From Spongiibacter thalassae (GTDB lineage Bacteria > Pseudomonadota > Gammaproteobacteria > Pseudomonadales > Spongiibacteraceae): 64,000 bases of DNA. The stretch lies in contig NZ_JAAWWK010000002.1 of assembly GCF_012272835.1 (NCBI RefSeq), positions 401,451-465,450 on the forward strand, read 5' to 3'. The translations under genes and the position numbers were made by a program. Under the pieces are notes generated by a model. It was not told the origin of the DNA, searched no databases, and was given only the letters and a program-made list of their open reading frames with translations. Positions 28,534 through 37,543 of this stretch are shown here, piece by piece (within the stretch, counting starts at the first letter, position 1; every line of letters begins with the position of its first letter).

Positions 28534-29196
28534 TCAGTCGGCTTTATAGGCCTTCAGAAACATATCAACACAGGCGCGACTATAGCGGCGCAGGTCTTTT
28601 CCTGTGGCGCTGGTTGTCTGGCCCAGCAACGCACAGCTGTGGGCCTCGCCGTGCAGCATGGCAATAAGTTGGCTGCAGGCCAGGCTGATGTCAGGTATGC
28701 ACAGCTCACCGGAGTCGTGCTGCTGCTTGAGGTAATTGTATAACTGTTCGCGAATGCGCTCGGGCCCGGCCTGCCAGAACAGCTGGCCGACATTTGAGCG
28801 GCCCGATTCGGCGATGCACACCTTGAATACCATTATCGCCTCATTGCTGACCAGTAGCTGGGAAAAGTGCAGGGCAAACTCCTCCAGGCTCTCTCGGCAA
28901 GTTCGGTCTCGGCGCTCGGTATTAAGGTCTTTACTAAGCTGAAATTCCTCACATTTGGATTCAATGGCGGCGCTGAACAAAAGCTCCTTGCTGCCGAAAT
29001 GGCTGTACAGGGTCTGCTTGGAGACACCGGCGCTTTTGGCAATCCCTACCATGCTGGCATTTTCATAGCCTTGCTCTATAAACAAATCACCCGCCGCGGC
29101 GATGATTTGTCGGCGCTTTTCCTCGCTCTTGCTACGCCCACGGCCTTTCTCGTCGTCCACCCCTGCCTGCACCTCTGTATCCACTGTCTGTCTCAT
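28534..29196 (-). CDS. TetR-family regulator of the adjacent RND pump
   Basis: About 220 residues. TetR N-terminal HTH (RQIIAAAGDLFIEQGYEN, VGIAKSAGVSKQTLYSHFGSK) and a C-terminal ligand domain resembling AcrR/TetR_C regulators of efflux. I use the ATG at 29196; the frame stays open upstream, but that part overlaps the operator and is not protein-like. The gene is divergent from the membrane-fusion protein gene, and a 17-base palindrome lies between the two starts, so it most likely represses both itself and the pump. Confidence 0.88.
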   Translation of the reverse strand: MRQTVDTEVQAGVDDEKGRGRSKSEEKRRQIIAAAGDLFIEQGYENASMVGIAKSAGVSKQTLYSHFGSKELLFSAAIESKCEEFQLSKDLNTERRDRTCRESLEEFALHFSQLLVSNEAIMVFKVCIAESGRSNVGQLFWQAGPERIREQLYNYLKQQHDSGELCIPDISLACSQLIAMLHGEAHSCALLGQTTSATGKDLRRYSRACVDMFLKAYKAD

Positions 29197-29227
29197 TGCG
29201 TGAGTTAATCTTACGGTAAACAAAATG

Positions 29228-29244
29228 GACTGGACAGTCCAGTC
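29228..29244. promoter_or_regulatory. 17-base palindromic TetR operator
   Basis: Perfect dyad GACTGGAC-A-GTCCAGTC in the 96-base gap between the TetR gene and the efflux operon. Length and symmetry suit a TetR dimer site. Confidence 0.7.
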
Positions 29245-29292
29245 TAGTTTCCATATATTCTTGGCTACCGAGTTTACTATGAGTCCGTTGCC

Positions 29293-30405
29293 ATGTTGTA
29301 TCCACGCATCCCCTGTACGGCACATGTTCTGCTGATGGCGCTGTTAGTGCTGTCGGCGGCTACCTTTTGCCAGTTCGCGGTAGCAGGGCCCCACCCGGTT
29401 GCGACAGTGGAGGTCAAACGCGAACAGGGCTACGACGTCGTCCGCTTGTTTGCGGGCCGTGTGATGGGCAGCCAGCGGGCGAATATCGGCTTTGAGTTTC
29501 CCGGCAGAGTGGCGCGGGTCAAGGTGGAAAATGGTCAGCAGGTCGCGGCGGGAGAAGTACTTGCTGAACTGAATACCGATGCCCTGAATATTGAGCGTCG
29601 GGAGTGGCAGGCGGCACGGGCAGAGGTACTGGCTCGATTGGACCAATTGTCCGGGGACTTACAGCGATTTGATCAGCTTTCAACAAAGGGCTACGTCTCC
29701 CAGGGGCAGCTCGATGAATTACGTAGCCGTCACCAGTCAGCCGGTGCCCAGCTGCGCCAGGTAGACGAGAAGCTGCGGGCGCTGGAGCTGCGCCTGCAAA
29801 AGTCACGACTGACAGCCCCCTTTGCCGGTGAGGTTGCCGGCCTGGAACTTGAAGCGGGGGAAGTGGTATCGGCGGGCACACCGGTACTTCAGGTCATTCA
29901 GTCGGGCAGTATTGAAGCGGTGTTTGGTGTGTCGGACCGCCTGGGTAGGGACCTCACCCTGGGGCAATCTCTGCAGGTGCACGGCAGTGCCGGACGTTGG
30001 GAGGCGAAGTTGATCGCAGTGTCCCGCAATCTCGATTGGCGCACCCAGACCCGCAGTATTCGCGTGGAACTGCCGGAATCCACCCCCTTGGTCGATGGCG
30101 AGACTATTCACCTGGTGTTGCACGAGAAGCGTCAGCAGTCGGGAATCTGGTTGCCGATGGAGGCATTGCTGGAGGATGTTCGCGGCAGCTGGGCGGTGTA
30201 TCAAGTGAGCGCAGATGACAAAGGCAAGCGGACATTGGTGAAGCGTTCGGTGCAGCCCCTCTATCAGCACAAGGGGCGGGTCTATGTCGATGCCGAGGTG
30301 ACCGATGGCGCGCAGGTGGTCAGTGCGGGAATTCATCGTCTGGCGCCAGGCCAGGAGGTGGTACTGTTCAATGACACTGCCGAGCGGCGAGTGGAGATTG
30401 AATAA
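29293..30405 (+). CDS. RND efflux periplasmic adaptor (membrane fusion protein)
   Basis: 370 residues. Signal peptide ending around TFCQFAVAG with no lipobox; lipoyl-like half motifs GFEFPGRVARVKVENGQQVAAGEVLAEL and LTAPFAGEVAGLELEAGE; an alpha-helical hairpin between them; then beta-barrel and membrane-proximal domains. It links an inner-membrane RND pump to an outer-membrane channel. The stop overlaps the next ATG (TAATG). No outer-membrane factor gene is present, so it must use a TolC-like protein encoded elsewhere. Confidence 0.93.
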   Translation: MLYPRIPCTAHVLLMALLVLSAATFCQFAVAGPHPVATVEVKREQGYDVVRLFAGRVMGSQRANIGFEFPGRVARVKVENGQQVAAGEVLAELNTDALNIERREWQAARAEVLARLDQLSGDLQRFDQLSTKGYVSQGQLDELRSRHQSAGAQLRQVDEKLRALELRLQKSRLTAPFAGEVAGLELEAGEVVSAGTPVLQVIQSGSIEAVFGVSDRLGRDLTLGQSLQVHGSAGRWEAKLIAVSRNLDWRTQTRSIRVELPESTPLVDGETIHLVLHEKRQQSGIWLPMEALLEDVRGSWAVYQVSADDKGKRTLVKRSVQPLYQHKGRVYVDAEVTDGAQVVSAGIHRLAPGQEVVLFNDTAERRVEIE

Positions 30406-33400
30406 TGTTGAATAACCCTCGGATCACCGCATTGGGTATAGCGCTGATACTGGTTGCGGGATTGGCCGCTGTCGCCAGCCTGCCGCGTCTGGAAGATCCT
30501 CGCTTTGGTAACCGCCACGGTATTGTTCTGTCGACCTTCCCCGGTGCCAGCGCCGAACGTATTGAAACACTGATCATCGAGCCGCTGGAAACCGAGCTGC
30601 GTAGCATCCCTGAAATCGACCATATTGACGCCACCGCGAAATCCGGTGTGGCAGCGCTGAGTATCGCCCTCGTCGATGAGGTTCCCCCCGAGGACACCGA
30701 CCGCCTGTGGTCGGAGGTGCGGGACAAACTGGAAAAGGCCGGCAAATCCCTTCCTGCGGGGGCGAGCCCTCCGCAATTGGATCAGGAGCGCAACTTCGCC
30801 TTCACCTGGATCGGCGCAATGACCTGGGAAGGGAGCGGCGATGCCGATTTGCTGCGCATGGGGCGCTATGCCGAGGAGTTGGCCAGTCTACTGCGCAATG
30901 TCCACGGCACTGATATCGTCAAGCTGTGGGGCGCCCCCGCCGAGGAGGTTCAAGTCAAGGTGGATGTGGTCAAGGCGGGGGCGGTCGGGCTGGACGTTCC
31001 GGCAATCTCCCGCCTGCTGTCCAGTAGTGACGCGAAAACCGCTGCCGGAGAGCTGGTGAATAGCCAACAACGCTTGTCGCTGGAGTTGGTCGGGGGCTTC
31101 GATCAGGTAGAACGGGTGCGCCGCACTCCGCTGTTAACCCGCGATGGCGGCTCTCTGCAGTTACAGGACATCGCGCGAGTCTATCGAGGGGAGCCGACCA
31201 ACCCTAGGGAGATCACCGTGATTTCCGGCGAGCGCGGCATTGCCATCGCGGTGCGTATGCTGCCGACAATGCGTGGCGACCTGTGGATAAAGGATGTGCA
31301 GCGGGAAATCGACAGCTTCGCTGCGACACTGCCCAGCGAAATCGGTGTATCGGAATTATTTTCCCAGGAGAGATATACTAGCCAGCGCCTGGGTGAGTTG
31401 GTGAATAATATTGCGCTGGGCTTTTTCTTTATTTTTTCTATTTTGCTATTCACCCTCGGGTGGCGCTCGGCGGTCATTGTCGCCCTGTCGCTGCCCTTGA
31501 ATATGCTGTTTGCCCTGGCCTGTATGCGCTTCAATCACCTGCCGATTCATCAGATGTCGGTGACCGGCCTGATCGTCGCCCTGGGGATTATGGTCGATAA
31601 CGCCATTGTGATGACGGATATGGTGATGCGCTATCGGCAGACGGGGTATTCCCCGGTCGCCGCCGCCACCAAAGCCTTCAAGCATTTATGGGTGCCCTTG
31701 TTGGGGTCTACCCTGACGACGATACTAACGTTCATGCCGATTGCTCTGATGCCAGGCTCTGCGGGGGAATTTATCGGCCCGTTGGCGGTATCGGTTATTT
31801 TTGCCCTGTTGGGTAGCTGGATTATCTCGCTGTTTCTGATCGCGCCGATTGCCGGGAAATGGCTGTCGTCCAGACAAACAGGGGGACTTACTTCGCCGAA
31901 ATCGGCCGCGCTGCTGCAAGGTATTGTCGGCTACGCCTTGCAAATACCCCGGCGCGCGGCGCTGCTCTGTTGTGTGCTGCCGATAGCCGGTTTTCTGCTG
32001 GCATCGACGCTGCACGAGCAATTTTTCCCGCCCTCGGACCGGGACATGATTGACTTGCAGGTGTTTCTTCCCGCGGGCAGCAGCATACACAACACCTTGA
32101 AGGCCACTGAGCGGATGAGCGAGCTTATTGAAGCCCACCCGGATGTGGAAAATTTGCACTGGGTAGTTGGGCGCAGTGCGCCGACGTATTACTACAATCT
32201 GTTCGACAACCAGGACGGTGCGGCGAATTACGCCCAGGCAATCACCAAGGTGGTGGATGCGCCCTCGGCCAACCGTCTGGTCGCCGAATTGCAGCGGGAA
32301 CTGGATGAGGCCTTTCCTGAATATCAGGCGATAGTGCGGCGATTGGGACAGGGGCCGCCGACCATCGCGCCGGTGGAATTGCGGCTTTACGGCAGCAGTA
32401 TTGCCCAGTTGAAAGTGCTCGGTGATCAAATTCGCGGCCTCGCCCTGGCTAACGATGATGTGGTGCACGTGCGTGACTCACTGGGCGAAGTCGTGCCCAA
32501 GCTGTGGCTCAGTATCGACGAGAGCGAGGCCCAGCGCGCGCAGGTGGGGCTGAGGGATATTTCCAATCTGTTGGCGGCCAGTGTCGATGGCATAGTCAGC
32601 GCCAGCGTGCTCGACGGCAGCGAGCAGCTGCCACTGCGGGTCTCCGGTCTGGATGTGAAGGAAACCAGCGTAGACCGCTTTATGTCATTCCCGCTGATCC
32701 TGCCCAATGGTCCCCGACCTTTGTCGGCGCTGGCGGACGTTGAATTGCGTCCGGCGCAGGCAAAAATCACCCGTCGGGATGGACGCAGGGTGAATAAAAT
32801 TGAAGTGTATGTTCGCGATGGTGTGCTGCCCGCCGAGGTGCTTGCGGCCCTGAAAAAAACCATGGACGAGGTTGGTTTTCAGGTGCCGGCGGGCTATGAA
32901 CTGGAAATCGGGGGCGAAGCAGAAAGCCGTAACCGTGCGGTGGGCAAACTGCTGGGTAGCGTGGGTATTATCGTTGTGCTGCTGGTGGTGACTGTGGTCA
33001 TGGCTTTTAACTCCTTCAGACTGTCGGCGCTGGTGTTTATGGTGGCGATACAATCTGCGGGACTGGGTATGCTCAGCCTGTGGTTGGGGGGCTATCCCTT
33101 TGGCTTTACCGCGATTATCGGTCTGATGGGCTTGATGGGGCTGGCGGTCAACGCGGCGATCGTCATTCTTACCGAGCTGCGCTCATCGCCCCTGGCTATG
33201 GCCGGTAACAAGGCGGCGATAGTCGACACTGTGTCGGAATGCTCGCGGCATATTGTATCAACCACCTTAACGACGGTGGCGGGCTTGGTGCCGCTGATTG
33301 TTGCAGAGGGCCAATTCTGGCCGCCCTTCGCGATAGTGTTGGCGGGGGGAACGGTGTTAACCACCATTCTGTCGTTTATCTTTGTTCCTTCGGTGTTTCT

Positions 33401-33500
33401 GGTATTACGCCGGCCCTATCTGATGAAATACTTTCCCGCACTTGCCGAGGAAGATCGTCGGGCTGAAAAAGAGGCCACACTGAACGAGCAAGGGGCCTAG
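30405..33500 (+). CDS. RND efflux pump, inner-membrane permease
   Basis: 1031 residues, full length for an AcrB/MexB-superfamily pump, with twelve membrane helices and two large periplasmic loops. Visible features are LALVDEVPPEDTDRLWSEVRDKL, the helix-4 proton-relay region GLIVALGIMVDNAIVMTDMVMRY, which has a DN pair as in the HAE families, and a matching C-terminal block GLMGLMGLAVNAAIVILTELR. The sequence looks closer to pumps for lipophilic compounds or dyes than to metal pumps. It is cotranscribed with the adaptor and probably under the divergent TetR protein. The substrate is unknown. Confidence 0.93.
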   Translation: MLNNPRITALGIALILVAGLAAVASLPRLEDPRFGNRHGIVLSTFPGASAERIETLIIEPLETELRSIPEIDHIDATAKSGVAALSIALVDEVPPEDTDRLWSEVRDKLEKAGKSLPAGASPPQLDQERNFAFTWIGAMTWEGSGDADLLRMGRYAEELASLLRNVHGTDIVKLWGAPAEEVQVKVDVVKAGAVGLDVPAISRLLSSSDAKTAAGELVNSQQRLSLELVGGFDQVERVRRTPLLTRDGGSLQLQDIARVYRGEPTNPREITVISGERGIAIAVRMLPTMRGDLWIKDVQREIDSFAATLPSEIGVSELFSQERYTSQRLGELVNNIALGFFFIFSILLFTLGWRSAVIVALSLPLNMLFALACMRFNHLPIHQMSVTGLIVALGIMVDNAIVMTDMVMRYRQTGYSPVAAATKAFKHLWVPLLGSTLTTILTFMPIALMPGSAGEFIGPLAVSVIFALLGSWIISLFLIAPIAGKWLSSRQTGGLTSPKSAALLQGIVGYALQIPRRAALLCCVLPIAGFLLASTLHEQFFPPSDRDMIDLQVFLPAGSSIHNTLKATERMSELIEAHPDVENLHWVVGRSAPTYYYNLFDNQDGAANYAQAITKVVDAPSANRLVAELQRELDEAFPEYQAIVRRLGQGPPTIAPVELRLYGSSIAQLKVLGDQIRGLALANDDVVHVRDSLGEVVPKLWLSIDESEAQRAQVGLRDISNLLAASVDGIVSASVLDGSEQLPLRVSGLDVKETSVDRFMSFPLILPNGPRPLSALADVELRPAQAKITRRDGRRVNKIEVYVRDGVLPAEVLAALKKTMDEVGFQVPAGYELEIGGEAESRNRAVGKLLGSVGIIVVLLVVTVVMAFNSFRLSALVFMVAIQSAGLGMLSLWLGGYPFGFTAIIGLMGLMGLAVNAAIVILTELRSSPLAMAGNKAAIVDTVSECSRHIVSTTLTTVAGLVPLIVAEGQFWPPFAIVLAGGTVLTTILSFIFVPSVFLVLRRPYLMKYFPALAEEDRRAEKEATLNEQGA

Positions 33501-33517
33501 GGCCGGTGATACTGCGT

Positions 33518-33544
33518 ATGCCGCGCCGCACAGCGACGCGGCAT
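33518..33544. terminator. Hairpin between convergent RND and yebG genes
   Basis: 8-base arms ATGCCGCG / CGCGGCAT with an 11-base loop, in the 51-base gap between two convergent stop codons. There is no T run on either side, so a terminator role is only likely. Confidence 0.4.
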
Positions 33545-33551
33545 CGCGCCT

Positions 33552-33836
33552 TCAGCCCTCAGCAGCCAGACTGTGCACATTGGAGTCGCCACCTTCGTGC
33601 AGTTCTGCCAAGGCTTCCGTTTTGCCCTTGCAGGCAGAGATAATTGCCTCTTTGTTCTTTGCCAGAAAAATACCAAATTCCTCGGCCTTTACCTCATCGA
33701 CCTCGGGAATCTGCCGTTGCAGCAGTTCGGTAAACTGCTCGGCCAGTTCCAGCATTTTGTCATAGGCATCGGCGTCTTTTTTACTGTCAAACATGCTGTT
33801 ATCCCTGTCACACATCCACTTGGCTACAACCGCCAT
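33552..33836 (-). CDS. yebG: YebG-family DNA-damage-inducible protein
   Basis: About 94 residues. The N terminus MAVVAKWMCDRDNSMF and the block SKKDADAYDKMLELAEQF match YebG, an SOS-induced small protein of E. coli with unknown biochemical function. The ATG at 33836 is preceded by GAGGTGG. A LexA-type site CTG-N10-CAG lies 38 bases upstream of the start, giving independent support for the assignment and for SOS control. The gene is convergent with the RND pump and divergent from a yibL-type gene. Confidence 0.85.
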   Translation of the reverse strand: MAVVAKWMCDRDNSMFDSKKDADAYDKMLELAEQFTELLQRQIPEVDEVKAEEFGIFLAKNKEAIISACKGKTEALAELHEGGDSNVHSLAAEG

Positions 33837-33871
33837 GGTCCACCTCATTGCTAAATTGAGAAACGTTGCCT

Positions 33872-33891
33872 TACTGTATATTCAACCAGTG
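33872..33891 (-). promoter_or_regulatory. LexA (SOS) box upstream of yebG
   Basis: CTG-TATATTCAAC-CAG fits the CTG-N10-CAG LexA consensus and has the flanking TA on one side. On the minus strand it overlaps a possible promoter (TTGCAC, 17 bases, TACAGT) driving yebG. Confidence 0.7.
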
Positions 33892-33935
33892 GTCGGTGCA
33901 AGGCCAATTTTGATCGAAATTTGTCGGTGGTAATT

Positions 33936-33944
33936 TGTTATACT
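33936..33944 (+). promoter_or_regulatory. Extended -10 promoter element of the yibL-type gene
   Basis: TGTTATACT fits the extended -10 form TGnTATAnT. No good -35 is visible. Transcription would start near 33951, shortly before the chosen GTG start. Confidence 0.4.
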
Positions 33945-33977
33945 GCGCCTTCTCCTCGCCTTCTATCCCTCCTGCCT

Positions 33978-34346
33978 GTGGACACTGTCGTGAATCTGAA
34001 TAAAGAAATACAGCAACTCAACAACAAACTCGACCTCCTGCGCAGAAAGTTGGTGGCGGCACAGAGCCGGGGAGACGAACTGGTTATCCAACAGTTTGAA
34101 CGGGACATTGCCGCATTGTCGAAAAAAGCGGCGAGCATCAAAGGACAACAGTCGCGGCAAAACGCCAGCAAGGCCGAAGGGCTCAAAGCCCTGCCGTTTT
34201 CCCGTGCATTGACCAAACAGGAGCAGGCCGATATGGGCAAGCTGAAAAAGTCAGTGAAAGGCTTGGTTGTGGTGTTGCCGATCACCGCACTTGGCAAGGA
34301 ACTGGGCCTGAAAGAGGTCACCGGCTTCGCCCCGAAAAAATTCTAA
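33978..34346 (+). CDS. yibL: YibL-family ribosome-associated protein
   Basis: About 122 residues, matching the roughly 120 of E. coli YibL. Long charged helical N-terminal part (LNKEIQQLNNKLDLLRRKLV), then the diagnostic C-terminal block RALTKQEQADMGKLKKSVKG and VLPITALGKELGLKEVTGF. YibL was found with ribosomes in E. coli; its function is unknown. Start is GTG at 33978 (or 33990); a TTG far upstream overlaps promoter sequence and is unlikely. Its stop overlaps the convergent amidase stop by 4 bases. Confidence 0.85.
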   Translation: MDTVVNLNKEIQQLNNKLDLLRRKLVAAQSRGDELVIQQFERDIAALSKKAASIKGQQSRQNASKAEGLKALPFSRALTKQEQADMGKLKKSVKGLVVVLPITALGKELGLKEVTGFAPKKF

Positions 34347-35086
34347 TCGGGGTCTGTCCCCGGGGACAGACCCCCTAAAATGGCGTCGCGGACGGCTTCG
34401 GCAAACTGCTGCTGATTGCGGGGAGAGTTTGCCCGCAACGCCTCCTCACGGTTCACAATAACTCCCATTTCAATTAATACCGCGGGCATTGTTGCGGTTC
34501 TCAGTACGGCGAGCTCGCCAAACTGGTAGATGCCGAGGGTGGCGTCCAGCAGGGTTCGGTTTTCTCCTTTAATTGGTTCAGCGTGGTGCAGTGTGGGAGT
34601 GAATCCTCGCTGGCGCAGTTCGCGGCCAATGCGTGTCGCAAGTTTCGCACTCGGCCCACTGGATTGGCCGACAAACAGCGAATAGCCTGCAAAGCGGTCG
34701 CAGTAGTGCAGAGTCCGCCCCTGATACTGCCAGGTTTGCAGGTAGTGGGGCTGTACCGAGTCGTGGTGTAGTGAGATAAACAGGTCGGCGTTCACAGCCT
34801 TGGCGCGGGCGGTGCGCTCACTGAGGGCGATGTCATCGCCAGCGGGATTCAATATGCTGGCCCGAAGATTCGGGTGGCGATTTAACAGGTCGGCCAGTGT
34901 CTCTGCCGCATCGCGGTTGTAGTGAAATTCTGCCCGTCCAGTGGCGCTGATGGCGCCAGGGTTGGCGAGGCTGTGCCCGATGTCGATGGCAATGTGCAAG
35001 GGAGCGTTATCGCCGATGCTGTGGCCGGAGTACAGTGTCCACAGCATGAAGGCGAAAAGTCGCGTCCTGAGTTGCCTACCTGTCAT
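34343..35086 (-). CDS. N-acetylmuramoyl-L-alanine amidase (Amidase_3)
   Basis: 247 residues. Hydrophobic N terminus suggesting secretion (FAFMLWTLYSG), then the zinc amidase core: IDIGHSLANPGA (zinc His), EFHYN (zinc Glu), FISLHHDSVQ (zinc His) and the catalytic Glu in AVLIEMGVIVN. It would cut the bond between muramic acid and the stem peptide in the periplasm. The last residues (LSPGTDPD) are encoded by a 26-base palindrome, so the C terminus seems to have been remodelled by that element. It overlaps the upstream MMPL gene by 11 bases. Confidence 0.88.
   Translation of the reverse strand: MTGRQLRTRLFAFMLWTLYSGHSIGDNAPLHIAIDIGHSLANPGAISATGRAEFHYNRDAAETLADLLNRHPNLRASILNPAGDDIALSERTARAKAVNADLFISLHHDSVQPHYLQTWQYQGRTLHYCDRFAGYSLFVGQSSGPSAKLATRIGRELRQRGFTPTLHHAEPIKGENRTLLDATLGIYQFGELAVLRTATMPAVLIEMGVIVNREEALRANSPRNQQQFAEAVRDAILGGLSPGTDPD
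34349..34374. repeat. 26-base perfect palindrome, REP-like
   Basis: GGGGTCTGTCCCC followed directly by its exact reverse complement GGGGACAGACCCC. It sits at the convergent 3' ends of yibL and the amidase gene, and inside the amidase coding region. The form resembles REP elements mobilised by REP-associated tyrosine transposases; no such transposase is in the window. It could also serve as a bidirectional 3' hairpin. Confidence 0.75.
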
Positions 35087-37490
35087 TACCGTACACCTGA
35101 CTGGGATCTCGATGCAGGTAGTGTAGCAGCACTGGCAGCAGCATCAGGTCGGCAAACAGGGCAATGACAATCGCCAGGGCGGTGAGCAGGCCAAACAGCA
35201 CACTGGGAATAAAATCGGAGAAGCCGAGCAGGGCAAAACCACAGGTGATAATCACCGTGGTATAGCACAGCGCGTAACCGACACTTTGGTGGCTGAGCCG
35301 CAGGGCCTCCGCAGAGGAATGTTGCTGCGCTTCTTTGCGAAAGCGATGGACGTAGTGAATGGTGTCGTCAACGGCAATGCCCATGGCAACCGCGGCGATG
35401 GTCATGGTCATAAAGTCCAGCGGAATCCCCAGCCAGCCCATTATGCCGAGGATGGCAGCGGCGGAGAGAATATTGGGCGCCATCGCAGCAAGGGCAATGG
35501 CGAGTGAGCGGAAGATAACAATAAAGGCGATAAACAGCGCCGCGAATACCGTGCCCAGGGTGAGAATTTGGGATTCAAATAGCTGCTCCAGCATGGCCTG
35601 ATAGAGCACGAGAAGATTGCTCAGCTCGATCTGTTCGGCGGGAATTCCCAGGTCGGCAATGCTGGCGCGAAGGTCGCGCAATAAGTCGGCCCGATTCAAG
35701 CCTTCCAGGCTGTCGTGGATACGGGTGCTAATGCGCAACTGTGGAGGATTATCGGTGAAATAGCTGCTGACCAGATTTTCCCGCACTGCGCTGTCGAGGC
35801 TCCAGTAGACGGCGGTCAGTTCGTATTCGGTCAGGGGCTTGTCGTTGTTCATCTCCCGGGCCAGCTGGGTAACATTCACAATGGACAGGGTGGTGCCCAC
35901 GGCGGGAAAGGTTTCAATAGCGGACTGGATCCGCTGGGCCTGTTGTATGTCAACTGCGCGCAGCAGCAGTTGTCCGTCGCGGCCTTTAGCCTCGCGTGCC
36001 GGCGGCGTGTAAATAATATCCAGCGGTGTTGATCCGCCAAACTTCCTGTCGATAAAACTTAGCTCCTGGTACACCTCGGTGTCGCTGTCGAAATAATTGA
36101 TAAAGCTGTTCTCTACGGTGAGACGTAATGCTCCCACAACGCCGAGTATCAGGGCGAGGCTGCTGAGCACGACAATGGTACCGCCACGCCGGGTGCAACT
36201 GCGTTGCAGGGCGGCAACCGGGCGGTCGAACAGGGAGCGGTGATGGCTGTGCAGTGGGCGGCTGAACAGTAATAGCAGCGCCGGAAACAGAATCAGTGTT
36301 GATACCAGACTGATGGCCATTGCCAGTACCATCATCCAACCAAAACTGCTGACCGGTTTAATATCACTCAAAATCAGTGAAGCAAAACCAATGGAGGTGG
36401 TGAGCCCTGCGAAGAAACAGGGTGCGGTTTTTTCCTTAAGAGTGGCGAGGACGATTTCCCGCTGTGAAGCTGACGGGCGCTTGTTGGCCTCTTCGCGGTA
36501 CTGCACGATCAGGTGTATGACCAAAGCGAGGGACAGAATCAGTTGCAGGGCGACAAAATTTGACGAGATTACCGTGGCTTTCAGGCCGAGATTGGCGAAC
36601 AGGCCCAGGGTCACTGCCAGACTGGCGGCGCAGCAGGTCAGGGTGACAAACAGCCAGCGCAGTTGGCGAAATAACAGCAGCAACATGGCGCAGATCAATG
36701 CGGCAATGGCGCTGCCAAACAGCAACAGATCATCCTTGATAATGTTAATTAATTGATACCCCAAAACATGGGGGCCACCGAGGAAAAACTCTCCCTTGTC
36801 GCGGTAGTCGTTGACGATGTCACGCAGGGTTGCGACCTCGCGATGGCGCTGTTCACGCAGGGATTTTTCCAATGGCGCGAGTTGTCGTTCGAGCTGCTCA
36901 AGGCGTTGGTGATCGCCCTCTGATAGTGGGGCGTTCTGAACGCGCCGCTTAAGGCGCAGAATCTTCCGCTCCAGTTGTTCAATCGCGGGATTGCTGCGAA
37001 ACAGCACTTGAATGCCGGTACTGGTCATGTCCCGTGTAACGATAAGGTCTTCGTATACAGGGTGATCGCGGAAGCGTTTGGCGAGTTCTTTCGGCGACAA
37101 TTGCAGATGCTGCTGGGTCAGCTCCTCGGGGTTCAGCCCCTCGTGCAAGGGGCCGCTGTAGCGCGACAGCAGGGGCACATTGATGATGGAGCGCACCGAT
37201 TCCACTCGTTTGAAGGTCAGCAAACGTTCGCTCAGTTCGGCGATAACCGCCTGGCTGTCGCGGCTGAAAACTTTGCCCTGTTTCGGGCGGAAGGCAATGA
37301 TAAGAAATTCTTCCGGAGAAAATTTTTGGCTGATTTCCCGGCTGCGTAAATACTGTTCGTTGTTATCGGCAATCAGGGTGTCGGCCGAGGCGTTGATTTC
37401 GAAATACTGGCTTTGCCACGCAAAATACAGCACCACCCCTAGGGCGAACAATAACAGTGTGCGTGGATAATCAAGGAGTCGATTCAGCAT
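35076..37490 (-). CDS. MMPL/RND-superfamily lipid exporter-type permease
   Basis: 804 residues with about twelve membrane helices in two halves, each with a periplasmic domain, as in the MMPL/HpnN group of RND permeases rather than the 1000-residue drug pumps. Blocks: ADTLIADNNEQYLRSREISQ near the N terminus, FVALQLILSLALVIHLIVQY, and MTIAAVAMGIAVDDTIHYVH near the C terminus with an Asp pair in the helix. HpnN-type proteins move hopanoids or other lipids towards the outer membrane. Placement between an MlaA-like lipoprotein and an amidase supports an envelope lipid role. AAGGACG precedes the ATG. Confidence 0.88.
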   Translation of the reverse strand: MLNRLLDYPRTLLLFALGVVLYFAWQSQYFEINASADTLIADNNEQYLRSREISQKFSPEEFLIIAFRPKQGKVFSRDSQAVIAELSERLLTFKRVESVRSIINVPLLSRYSGPLHEGLNPEELTQQHLQLSPKELAKRFRDHPVYEDLIVTRDMTSTGIQVLFRSNPAIEQLERKILRLKRRVQNAPLSEGDHQRLEQLERQLAPLEKSLREQRHREVATLRDIVNDYRDKGEFFLGGPHVLGYQLINIIKDDLLLFGSAIAALICAMLLLLFRQLRWLFVTLTCCAASLAVTLGLFANLGLKATVISSNFVALQLILSLALVIHLIVQYREEANKRPSASQREIVLATLKEKTAPCFFAGLTTSIGFASLILSDIKPVSSFGWMMVLAMAISLVSTLILFPALLLLFSRPLHSHHRSLFDRPVAALQRSCTRRGGTIVVLSSLALILGVVGALRLTVENSFINYFDSDTEVYQELSFIDRKFGGSTPLDIIYTPPAREAKGRDGQLLLRAVDIQQAQRIQSAIETFPAVGTTLSIVNVTQLAREMNNDKPLTEYELTAVYWSLDSAVRENLVSSYFTDNPPQLRISTRIHDSLEGLNRADLLRDLRASIADLGIPAEQIELSNLLVLYQAMLEQLFESQILTLGTVFAALFIAFIVIFRSLAIALAAMAPNILSAAAILGIMGWLGIPLDFMTMTIAAVAMGIAVDDTIHYVHRFRKEAQQHSSAEALRLSHQSVGYALCYTTVIITCGFALLGFSDFIPSVLFGLLTALAIVIALFADLMLLPVLLHYLHRDPSQVYGNDR

Positions 37491-37543
37491 GGAACGTCCT
37501 TTGTTATATGTCCAGTGCGGTGGCTGGCACCGCTGGATCGTTT

